Part shown: piece by piece, positions 33,289-45,900 of the stretch
Numbering within the stretch: the first letter of the stretch is position 1
Layout of the letters: each line of letters starts with the position of its first letter
NCBI RefSeq assembly: GCF_027744825.2
Contig: NC_071335.1
Coordinates: 10,021,001-10,085,000 of the forward strand
Source of the DNA: Synchiropus splendidus
Taxonomy: Eukaryota > Chordata > Actinopteri > Syngnathiformes > Callionymidae
Direction of reading: 5' to 3'
DNA: 64,000 nucleotides
Program-made: the position numbers and the translations under genes
The notes under the pieces: generated by a model
Told to the model about the DNA's origin: nothing
Seen by the model: only the letters and a program-made list of their open reading frames with translations
Databases searched by the model: none

Positions 33289-36200
33289 CCTAAACACGAG
33301 CAGACAAAGGGGGTCACCTTCATTTCCTTGATTTGTGTGTAATGTGGACGATATAAATCAACATTCACTTTCAAGACAATCTACAACATGAGATGTAGAT
33401 GGAAATCAAACAAGAATGATGACAATAATGGAGAGATAATGTTGCAAGGTCAAGAGATGAGACGAGTAGGAATGCAGTTACCTCTCCCTGTGTCCACGGA
33501 AGCCAAGCAAAAGACAGAAGATTAGTCAACAAAAGAAGAACAATGTCATAACCCGCTGCTTGGCACATGAGCCACCTTAAAGACTAATACGTGAAAATAG
33601 CACAAATGGATGAAGGGAAGGAAAGGAAGTCTCTGTGGGGAGAAATTGGCTACAACCAGCTGGAGACGGCTTGCTTTTTTCAAAGGGGGGTTTCTATTTA
33701 GATCCAGCTAAATGGCGTACAGACTGTGCCAGTGAAATACGGGGAGTGAAAATTGGAACGGGAGCAGCTCACACCGAAGATAGAAGCTGAAAGGCAATGG
33801 GAAGTATAAAACACTCAGAAGAGATAACAGGGAGACGTGGTGAGAGAGAAAGATAGAGGGAGCAGGGGAAAATTGTGTGATTTTATCAGAATTAAATGTC
33901 AAGATAGTTGTGTGTCGTCTGAGTGGTGATCCGGTGTCTCACTGGGCAGCATTTACATATCCCCAATATAATTCAGCATCCCATTACATGCACGTGAAGT
34001 TGTTAATTATATCAAACTAATAATTATTTACTATTCTCATATGTCAAATAACAATATAGAGAGCACAATGGAACACACTGTCACACAAACCCAGGCAGCC
34101 AGAGTGTTGGCATGATTTTGATTCACCATGTTAAGCTTTAAAGGACAGGGTGTTGAGTTGTGTTTTGAATATCAACTGCCTGGTCCAGTTTGTCAAGGTA
34201 CCAGTTTTAGAGGCAGTGGACAACAGCAGACAAGGTCGAGGACTTAAATAAACAGCAGATAATTGGACAACAAGTTCACATTTTGTGATGTCAAACTAGG
34301 AAGTTAACCTCAACAGAAGCATGGAAACCCACTACAGCAACTAAAGAATGAGTCGAATCTATCAGCTGAAACACAATATTGTTGGGGTTCTTTTAACATA
34401 AAATTGTGATATTACAGTATATTGTGGTACCCCAAAACAGATTTTTTTTTTGCACCATTAAAACATGTAAACGAAGTGAACGATAGGTTTAAGATAGATT
34501 TTAAATAATAATAATTTTATTTTGAGTAAGCTCATTCAAATTCACAAGCTATTAATTGGATTATTAAAATTTATTTTGAATGGAAATCAGCAATGTCTGG
34601 TATCATGGTAGGCGGTACCATTGGAATACACGTACACACTTGTTATGTGGGCCGCAACTGGAACTCAAACAAGTTGGTAGTTGGCAGAGTACTTTATAAT
34701 ATTAATTTAATTTATAATAAAGATACGGACGGTTAAAACAGGATGGATGCAGTGAAGAGGTAATGATTGCATCTCTGCCTTTAGTTTTGTTACTATTTGA
34801 GAAAAACTGGAAAAAGCATACTCACAGTCGAGGAAAGCCTGTTCACATAAAACGGCGCTACTATGTGTTTCAATGAAAAAAGCCGCTGGCAACCGCTTGC
34901 TCCTCAACCTGTCTGCTCCACACCCTGAGAGTATGAGCCAGTCTTCCCCTCCTAGAGCTTTACTGCCCCTTTTTCTCCTCCTGCCAACCCTTTCCCTCCC
35001 CTCCCCAAACAGTCTATCCTCCTCCTCCTCCCTCGACTGCAGTCAAGATTGCTGTGATGGTTGAACCAAAAAGAAACTAAACTAACTAAAACTACACACC
35101 TGAGCTCGAATCCAATCTCTACACAAATTTAATTTCTGGTTGAAGATGTGTTCTATTCTGCAAAACACCACATCCATCCACAAGAAGAATCCGCAATTTA
35201 GTGTAAGTAGCGGAGGGACGTGCCCCCTTCTGGCTGGCCAGAGAACTCCCTGAGGCGCATGCTCTCTTGGTTACTCATTAAATTAAAGAAAGGACAGCAT
35301 TGAACAACATATGTATATCTGCTATTCCCGATGCTAATGTGGAAGTGTTAGCATAGGTGGCAATGGAATGCATTTTCCCCTTTGTGCCGATGAATGAATT
35401 TTCCATTAGCATACTGTCAGCATCATCATTTATCAACTGCACTCCTGCACACCCTCCCAAACACAAATGAGTCCCTTCCATGGACAAGTGTCCAAGTACC
35501 AACATGACATTGATATGTCTTATTAAGTGCTTTTGAGCAATTCTCACAGTTGATACATGCAAAAATGATCTGTCATCACTGTTGCTTCACTGTGCCTCAC
35601 CTAGACAGCATATTTCTGGCTGCTAACAAAAACTAACCTGTTCATTTTTAAAAACAAAAGCAGCTGTAGCCAACCTTCCATTGTCCCGGCCGACGCCCCA
35701 GACACGGATGCTGGCAATAGGTTGAGAGTGAAGAACACTGCGGTCCATTGGGTCCACGAGATTTAACATATTATTCTCCAGCAGCAGGAACATGTCCTTC
35801 CCCTTGAACAGAAAAACAAATCCATCAATGAAGTGAGGAAACCAAAATACCATGGCTCTTAACAATCACCCCCTGAGTTTGTTTGCACAAGACTGACTGA
35901 CAGCTATTAAATAAATGATCACTTGAGTAGGCGAGCTCTCTGTGTTTTGTCTCTTCAAATCACGCACTTCTCCAAACACGGGGGCAGGGACAGTATGTCA
36001 CCACTTTGCCCTCTACTTTCTGCTAAGATACAGTTTTGTATTGCTCCTATTTAGCTTTATACCATGGCTTCACCGGCCCTCAGTTTATTACAGTTGTCTG
36101 TTAGTTCTTCTTATAATACTGTGTGAAGAATGACGAGCGCTCTCTCAGTCACCTCTCCCCAGATGCCGACTGTGTCCCGAATGTCATTCTTGCAGTAGGA

Positions 36201-37911
36201 CAGCTGTCGAATGCAGTTGTTAACGGCAACGCTGCTCTTGCCCGGGGCCAGGTCCTCCTCTGCCATCTCCACCCATCCCAGAGACCTGACTGCAAAACAC
36301 TACACATGCACATAACATCATGAAATAATGAGTAAAAACATATAAGACAACGTTAATTCAGGCAGTTTTTCCAGTTTTACCTGGACTGTGCTTATGGTAC
36401 TCACCTACAGTAGTACAAGTGTGTGTATACTGTAGCTCTACAGATTGATTTGTGAAAGAACAAGTGAACTTGTTAAAAATAAAATAAAATAAAATAAAAT
36501 AAACAACAGCATGACCAGAGAGACAAAGGTTCATAGAATGAACAGGTCAAGTGTCAACAGGACACTCAGTTATTTTGACATTTGACATGTACAACAATTC
36601 AGATTAATCAATTTGGGGCCCCGTGTCATTGTGCAGTAGTACAGTATTTGGGGAGATAAGTGTACTGCTCTACTTCACCACAGGGAGGCACTACAGATTA
36701 AGTGTACAGTTGGAGAGCAGCTTAATTCCAGGTCAACAAAAACATGCCGAAGTCCTATTTGTTTTTGTTAAATTTAATAAAGTTTTGCTGGTATGCACAA
36801 GTTGAGAAAATGTCAATGAAAGTGATCAGGGTCTGTGATATCATATGACAATTTTCAATGACTAACATTGAACAAACATCTCAGCGTATGACTGTTAAAG
36901 GTGACATTCATTAAAAAGACCATTGTCATGAAACATGAAATGAGTATTATGACGTCTTCATGGTCTTTCAATGTAAAAAGAGCATGTCTGGTGGAGAATT
37001 TTTAAAATACAAACATTTAAAATTAGATCTTGTTGCGTAGCTCTATTAGTGAGATTTGCCTTTAGGAAAAAATATTCTGCTTTTTGACTTGTTTGTTTAG
37101 ATGAACCGGTGATGCCTTTTCTCATAACTTACATTGTTTAAAAAATGGCACACATCCTGTGAGAATGAATCAAACAAACAGCATCACAACATTAAAGCCT
37201 ACATTTTTCATGTATAGTTGTTGTGAGTTAGCATTCACAGAAAATGGAAAGAGGTAACCAGAAAGACAGCAGTTGACATCACTAAAATCCTTATGGCAGG
37301 CATCTCAAGCAAGTAAGTTCCGGCACAATTTGAAGAGACTTATATGACGTTTTTGGAAGACAGATCAGGGCTGTTAAGATTAGCTTTAAAATGTCACCGT
37401 AAACCGAATGGCACGCTTGCAACAGAGCTCTGTGCAGTCATTCTGAGGTGACATTTACCACCCCATAAACACTTTTGCAATGTAAGGGGAACATAGAGTG
37501 GCCATCTAAATTCTCAATATATCCAGTTAAATAGCAAACTTGCGATATCAAACTGACATTTTTGTAAGAGGACAATTTTGAATCTTTTTTAAATAAAAGT
37601 TTGGTCACAATAAGAGGGAAAATATTACTGGGAATGTACTTTATTCCAGAGGTAGGATATATATATATAGCGGTTGGTTGAGAAATCCAAGGCACAAGAC
37701 GACCCGGTTTATAATATTTCAGTTTTAGAACAAAATTTTCTTCTGGCTAATTAATAATAAAACAGTTTCGGGTTCAATTCCCGACTCGGGTTTCTCCGGG
37801 TTTCATCCCACAGCCCAAAGACATGCTCTCTAGGTTAATTGGACACTCTAAAATGGCCACTAGGTAGGTGTGTGTGTGCGTGTGCGTGTGCGTGTGCGTG
37901 TGCGTGTGCGT

Positions 37912-37972
<61 letters not shown>

Positions 37973-39877
37973 TGAGTGAGTGAGTGAGTGAGTGAGTGAG
38001 TGAGTGAGTGAGTGAATGGTGTGTGCACCCTGCAATGGACTAGTGACCTGTTCAGGGTGTATTCCTGCCTCTCGACCAATGACTGCTGGGATAGGCTCCA
38101 GTCCTGAACGGGACTAAGCGGTGGTTAATTGACGATAAACATATGTATATTTTCTATAAGGTTGAGCCATGCTCATCCCCGTTCATTCCTAGGTAAGTTA
38201 GAAGTCATTTTAATGTTGTGTTCAATGCCATGTTACCTTAACTTCTGGGTCCCTCTTTACACTGGCAGATTCTTCATCATCCTCGGCTGGACGGTTCCTG
38301 GGAGATTCAGACACACAATATAGTGAATTAGTCTGGATTTATGTCCCGTCACTGTGGCTGTTTCAGCTGCATTATTTTGATGAGATAACAATGACTGTGT
38401 CCTGTTAATACAGAGCTCTCATCAAGGAACAAGCAGTCATTTCCTAATTGTAATTGAGTTCCTCTTCTGATCCGATTTCATTGGAGCACAGTTTTGGCGA
38501 AGAACCAGACCACACGTGATAAAGCAGCAGAATAATAGTGGTGTCTCCTGTGTGTGTTCGTACCTCAACTTCAATGAAGCATAGCGCAGGGTAGCACCCT
38601 CAAACTCCTTCAGACTGGGGTCAGGGTTCACAGTGGCTGCCTGCAGGTCCTTTTCCGCAGACATGACAAAGTCAGATCGAGTAGGAGACGAAAAACACAA
38701 GATAAGAAGAACATAAAAGATGACATCTTACGGCATGAGCACTATATCAATGGTCTTAATCACAACTATTTAATAGTTACAGGTCACTATACATTTGTAT
38801 ATGGATAGGCTCGCTTTTATCCTAATCAATACTAAACAACAGAACCTCATTCTCCTGTGCAGTTTTATGTAACATTTTTTGCAGACCACGTGAGAAAGGA
38901 GGAAGAGGATGTTAGGAAAACCACGGCGAATATTACAAATGCAGAGCTGCATGCGTCTAAATAGAAAGAGAGCACAATGGTTGTAGGAATGGCTTTGGTG
39001 TTAACCAGAGCAGCATGTGCTGAAAGACAGCATGAGAGTTTACATGTGCAAACACAATCCATCTGAACCAGCAGGAAGAGGAAATGAGGATGAATAAATC
39101 ACCTAAGTACAGACACAAATCTGAGTGTGTTGCTTCAGCCAAATAACAGGCAAGACAAAGTGATGCGGTTGCTGCGGTAAGTTTCACTTTGAAGCATCAT
39201 CCACACATGCATTTGCCCAGACAGGTGCTGTCTTCTTGCATGTAACGCAAAATAAATGCGGATGAAGTTAGACCATAGACATGTTATACTTGCCTTCCAC
39301 ATTTCACTATCAATCTTTCCGCCAAAATCACTCCACATCTGTTTCTATACACAGAGTTTAAAAACAAATATTCACACATAGTTGTGGGTCAAGGGTAAGA
39401 GAGGAGCAAAAGGGAGAAAAGAAAGAAAAAAAAACTTGTTAATTAACTAGAAGCCCACACACTAGTGCCTGTTGCAATGTGGAGCAAACATTCAAAGCTC
39501 CAATTGATCAGACACCTCTCTAGTGAGAAATAAACAATTCTCAGATTAGTTTACAAAACAAAATACCATTAAATAAAAAAAAAATACAGTTATGAAAAGA
39601 AATCTAAAGACCAAAGTCCTTTAGTTTGAGTTCTGTACAGTATTGAGAAAACTACTTAGATATAATATCTAGAAAAACAAAAAACAACGGATGAAATGTA
39701 AAAAAAAGCAAGACTGAAGATTTACTGATGAGCAAAATCGGTCAATCAACAAAGGAAGGAAACATGACTTCCCCTGACATTACCCATGATGTTCACAGTT
39801 AAAATTGGTTTAACAATTGACCTAAATGAAATTCAGTTAGACATGCGTGTAGAACACACACAGCCTATTCACACACA

Positions 39878-39947
<70 letters not shown>

Positions 39948-42900
39948 AGCTGCAGGAAAGAGGGTGGAGAGCTGGTGTCTCATATCCCACCTTGTCCTCA
40001 TCTTCCTGCTGTGGCCGACATTCTTGATCCGACATTCCCAGCAGTGACGTGGACCGGGGCTACAGGGTAAATATAAATTAATATGAGCATCACATCATAG
40101 CAATGTCACTGCAGCTTTTGCGCAACACAATATGGCGTTCGGCGTGGAAGTGGTGGATACGTACTAACCACAAGGTGTTCATTTGATCTGCCTCAATCAA
40201 TTAACACAGTGCCATTGCTGAGTGTATTGAGTTTATTGCTGTACACACACACACAACTCCTCAGGCGCAGAATGCATTGCACCCCACGAATTAACACAAT
40301 TAAAAAAATATGTGCTATATATGTCTGTACTTGATTCATCAGCATTAACATTATAATTTGACACCCCTATCGGAAACTGGATCTGTTTTTGCCATTTTAG
40401 TTTACTGTGGCTCCTGTCCATCCTCCCAATCGTGCCTGACATGCCCAGTGCATTATGGACATTTATACTTCACGCTTTTTGCTATTTAGGACAACTCACA
40501 AAAATCACTTTTTCTATCAGTAGCACCTTTTGTAGAGTTACAGTGGGCCACGTACCATTGTGTCTCCCTGTCGGACGTCCTAATTTATGCACCTGGGTTC
40601 CCATTACATTTGATCTACATTGCAACTTTGTCAGGCCGGACAATACAAATGTAGAGGACAAAAATGAGTGAATTGAAAAGGCTGCACATATTGCACATTT
40701 GAATGCCAATAATTGTATTAGAGACTATACCAAAATCTTAAGGTAGAAAATATCATGTGACCCCATGAGAGTTAATACTTACGAAGTAGCAACTGTTGAC
40801 AAATCCACATGTTGGGAGAGTGGGCTCATGAGCAGAAAGAGGCTCCACTGAGCTATCCGAGGTGGTACTGGCTGATCTGGAAGAGGCCCTGTAGAAGATG
40901 TCTGCCTGACAGGACTGAGAGAACAGTCGAGTTCAGAGTAGTTAGCTTTCACCTTTTGTCAAAGCTATGGTCATCACACAAGCACTTTCTGATTTGTTAT
41001 TGATCTGGCTGCAAATGAAAAAAATGTTGTATTGTACATTCAAAAGGGGATTTGAGGGGTAGGTAAGAACAAGAATGCAATTATAATAGAAAGTTTGAGA
41101 GGAGAGGCAACCACATAACCTGAACAGAGTACAATAATAAAACAAAGAAGAAGAAGCTACAGTATGAAAAAAGAAAATGAACTTAACTTAGTTTGGAGTA
41201 CACACAGTCCATATGGAATAGTGATTTGGAAATGAGCAACCTTCAAATTCTAGAAAATTGTTTGCCACTACAATTGGCTAAACACTAAACCTTTTTTCTC
41301 TTACTCTCGATCAACAATTTTGCTTCTTGACTTATTAGTTGTTTGTTGTTAAAGCAGGTTTTTTTCTGATCTCAAGTCATTAATCACAGACAAAGACAGA
41401 TAAAATAATACATGTGTTATTTTGTCACTATACTAGCAATAGCAGGTCACAAACCTCGTGGTCAGGGGTGGGTGAGGGGCTGAGTGAGCTCAGGGAGTGT
41501 TTACGTGGTGTTGAGCTTGTGTGGTCACCAAGAGCCTGGGGGTCGATCTGGCCGGGGGCTACAGGGTGACTGTCCGGCCTTTCCCACTGAGTGGTTCCAG
41601 TAGGAATGTGCCAGTAATAAATCCCAGCCATGTCTGTGATTTTCTTCCATCCTGGAGGAAGGTCAGGGTCGGTCTGGAATGACTGCTCATTCCAGATATC
41701 TGCAAGGAGGAAGAGACAATATTTTCATAAAGTCTTTCAATAGAAAGAGTCACATTCTTGTAAAAACATCAAATATAAGACTACCAAAAATTAAATGACA
41801 CACTATGTCATTTGTCAACTGCAGAAAAGAGCTTTAAGACGGTAGATGGTGGATGACAGAACTGAAATCAGGCCAAGCTTGCAGAGAGACAAATATGGTC
41901 ATGTTTAGAGCGTTAAATGGGCCTTAAATGAGCTTGATACCATGAGCCTGTCCTCCAACCTTCATAGAAGACAGAAGACAGAGCGAATGAGTAGGGGAAG
42001 TAGCTGTTGCATACAGGTCTTAGTTGAAGTTCAGTTATTCATAGTGTTTTTTTTCTCCTTTGTTAACACAAATCCATTATTATTTCTATTTTTTTTTACA
42101 ATGTTGTGATGATATTAATTACTTAATTTAAATTACATTTAATTATTAATAATTGTGACATTTTTTTAGCCACAATAATCGTGAAGAGTAAACAGGATAT
42201 GGTGACAGCCCTAGCGAGAATAAACATGTATCAGTTGATTGTTTCTCACAGTAGTTATGCTGTTTTTCACTTGAAGCCTCAAAACATCTGAAAAGGATGC
42301 ATTCAAAAACAATCAGAGGTTTATTTAAAATGATTGTCAATATCATTATATTTGTATTAAAATGTTATATTTTGTTTTTAATTGTGGTTGTTTATGTATT
42401 TAGTGTTATGTTGTTTGCACAACAACATAACACTTAAACACTTTACGGACTACATACAGTATGTCTTGTTGACTTATTAGAGAAACACGGCAGGAACAAA
42501 ACCAACAACGCTACAAAAACAGATAGCTGCTATCTTTATTTATTTGACAGTGACATATCACCTCAGTAACCAGCACAGACACTTACAGAAGCACTCCAGG
42601 AATGGAGCCACAACTCTAGTCGACACGTCCTGCCTTACAACGTACTAAATGTCACCTTATCTGTAGCTGGCCTGATATTAACTCACTCCAACCTGGTGAT
42701 GGAATTTATTCCGTTAACAAAGTAAACCAATTACAGAATTAAGTCCATCACTTCTTTGCATTTTTAACAAACAGTTCTGACTCAGAACTTGGGTCTTTGA
42801 CTTAAGGGAAATTGTATTTTTCCTGGTTGCCTCACTTTGAAATGTGACTATGATTGATCATTTATGTGAGTCAATAGAACATTGTATTTAAGTCAAGAAG

Positions 42901-45900
42901 GTTTTACATATGGTTACAGTAGCAAGGTTGAAACATCCTGGCCTGCTTGAAGGAAGGATAGAGTGTGAGATCGGACGGAATATAGTGTAGCATGAAGTAC
43001 AATGCCATGGTAAAGAGCTGAACAAGAAGTCAACATTTTTTATTTAACAGTCAAGCCACCTTCCTACCGTAACTTGAGCACAATTGCAATGAATAGTTAT
43101 CAAGAATAATATTGCAAATAGAACCCGCACAAATAACTTTTCAATCTAGGATGGCTGGACTCCCCTTTAGAAATAGGGTCATCTGGGAGAGACTCAAAGT
43201 ACAACAGCATCTTCTCCATATCAGCAGAAGAGATGCGAGGTGATGTGGGCAATATTCACCCATGTTCCAACGTGTATTTGTTGGTCAGGGAAAGCCTCAG
43301 CAGCATCTAGGGACAAGGAAGTCCGGCCCTCTTCATTTGGCTGCTGCCCTCATGACCCAACCATAAGATAAGTTGGATGTCTACATTTATCTATTAGCTT
43401 TTCTGTGTACTTCAACCATTATAGGAGTTTGTCACTATATTGGCGACAGAGAGGAAATGAAATTGTGCTGATGATTGTAAAATGTAAGTGTAGAAAACTT
43501 TAGGATGGACACAAGAAATGTTGGTGCACTTGAGGCTGCGAAGAGTTTGCTCATCGGTAGAGCACTTCTACCCTCATGTCACACTTATGAGAACAGACTT
43601 AACTAAAATGTGACTGTTCTGGGATCAAATATTAAAATGCATAAAATGACTAACACCTCAACTTAATTAAACTTGATTAAATATATTCTTATCAAATTAT
43701 TTTTATGACTATACATCAATATTTAGACATTTTAAACAAATTCTGAGTTTGATAATTTTTCATCCTTCTTGATACTTTTGTGAAAAGTAGTATGGCGTCT
43801 AGTGAATGTTTTCATTTATCATTTTGTTGTCAGTTATCATTTTGTGAGTGACATCACCGCAAAGCTCAGTAATCGGCAAATCGGTGGCTCTTTGCCACCA
43901 TGAGGATGAGTCAGTTTGGATACAGACATGAATTAACGTCCGTAATATCTGATGATGCATTGATGATGCTACTGACACGGGGCTTTTAAATTATTCTTGC
44001 CATGTTCCTGGGAGGCATTGAGAAGAAATAGGTCAGAGGCAGCCAAAAAAACTACAAGACTCTTTGCTCTTCTCTTGTGCAGCGAGAGGGAAAGATGGTG
44101 ACTCACCGAATGGGCTCAGGTATCAAATAAATCACAACAAATAAATAAAATATACTACCAGGAAGAGGAATCGAGATATTGGAAGTGGCATCAGGGGTAG
44201 CAATGTGGCTTAAAATTAGCTGTGTATGGGTTTGAGTGCGGAATTAAAAGCATGCAGCAAGACACTCTGGAGAAATGAGGCACCAGAGTGCCGTAGCTGT
44301 TAGCCCGAGTTAGCATGCAGTTCAGTACGAGACTATACTTTACAGAGGGGGAGGGGAGAAAAGAGAGCACTGACTGCAAAACACACACATTTTCCTGAAC
44401 AGGACGACAGCACAAGAGATGACTAACATACCTGCTCACTCATGAAAACAAGTACTGCATGCAACCAAACCACGTCTCACACAGAGGATGAGATCTGACA
44501 GTCTTAAGACATACACCTACCCTCATAATTGACAATCACAATGGCCAGCATGTAGTCTTTCCCCAGCATCATAGTTAACTAGCTGCCTCTCATGCAGCAC
44601 CATCAAGTGCTGTTACCAAAAAACAGACCCCGGGCAGAGAGAGCGAGAGGGGAGCCGGACGACAGAAGCGAAACAGAGGGGGTGAGGTGAAAAACAGCGA
44701 CGAGTACAGAAGATGGAAAGTTGAGTGCATAATATCAAAGGGTGAAATCACACAGAGACGGAATGAAAAGAAAGAAAGTTGATGGACAGACACTCTGTTA
44801 AGTTTGCTTTAGGGTCTCCACCCACAGCAAAACCAAGCATATGGAATATTAAAGACTGAATCCATTCTTCCGTTCAACGTCATATATAAATCGTCACAGG
44901 CACATGGTACTCTTCATCAATCTTCCTCAACTTTCCATCTCCCCTTAGGCCTGTCTCAGGTTACCTACTGATCATCTTTCCCTCCACATCATGTGCAAAG
45001 AGTTTCCATGACATATTCTGTAACACTATAGAAGCTGCAACCTGACAAATGAAATAAATGCCTACCATATGTTCTCCCACAAGTTTTACGAGGAATGTAA
45101 CCCACACACAATTGTGTTTGTGCCCTGGCATGTATTTGTTTTCACCTCCCAGTGTGAAATCAGTCCCATACTGGCCCTCAAACCCACAACATCAGCTGAG
45201 GAATCTGCCACACACCTGGGAAAACAGCCTAGTCAAATGGAAAGAAAAGGGAGAACACCACGGACAACCGAGCGCACAAGTTTAACTGATAAGAAAACTT
45301 GATGACATTGCTAAATTGCTGTGTTTTCAATTGTAATGGAGTTGTTTTACCATTGTACTACTCGCCACTTACAGCGCAATCTATTTATTTTGTCTTGAGA
45401 ATTCACCATCAATGCATTAGTCAACCATCACTGGGGAAAAAAATGAAAGAAGAAATTGAAGTGATTATTCCAAGTTGACGACATGGTTCTGGCATGCACA
45501 ACATCTGGGATGGAGCTAAACAGAACCTCGACTTCATCTTCACATTCAAGCAACAATATTGTGGAAAAGTAAGGATAGCTAGTGGAAAGGTAAGGATAGC
45601 CAGGGCTCTGCGCAGTAGCATCCATTTCCCAAGAGTATTCAAAATCAATATTGATAACGTTTTGTTGCCCTAAACTGTAAACAGTAGGTGCCACTTGCTT
45701 TAACAACTTGTCGGAGAAATCACTGAGCATCAAAATACACTTTATTCAATTGCAGTTATTACAGAAACAATAACTGGAAAGGTCAGATTACAAAACCTAC
45801 TCTTACATTAAGATGTCTGGAAAGGTGAGTTGAGTGTAACGTAACTGACAGATCTGTCTACATGGCTCCTCCTCCATCTGGAAAGTTTCCCTTGTAATAA

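Noticed and set aside
35623..35674. Extension of the apbb2 PTB1 frame beyond 35675 ([13 protein letters not shown]...)
   Set aside because: The conserved peptide continues in the next exon after the AAG/GTTGGC donor. The read-through leaves conserved sequence and soon hits a stop.
37771..37790. tRNA-like B box GGTTCAATTCC
   Set aside because: No A box or cloverleaf could be built at the right distance; the surroundings match a SINE-like dispersed repeat, not a tRNA gene.
37865..38014. Regularly spaced repeats considered as a CRISPR or satellite array
   Set aside because: Units are 2-6 bp without spacers; this is a plain microsatellite.
37774..38079. Minus-strand 101-codon frame rich in His-Thr
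   Set aside because: It reads through the GT/GC array and is not a gene.
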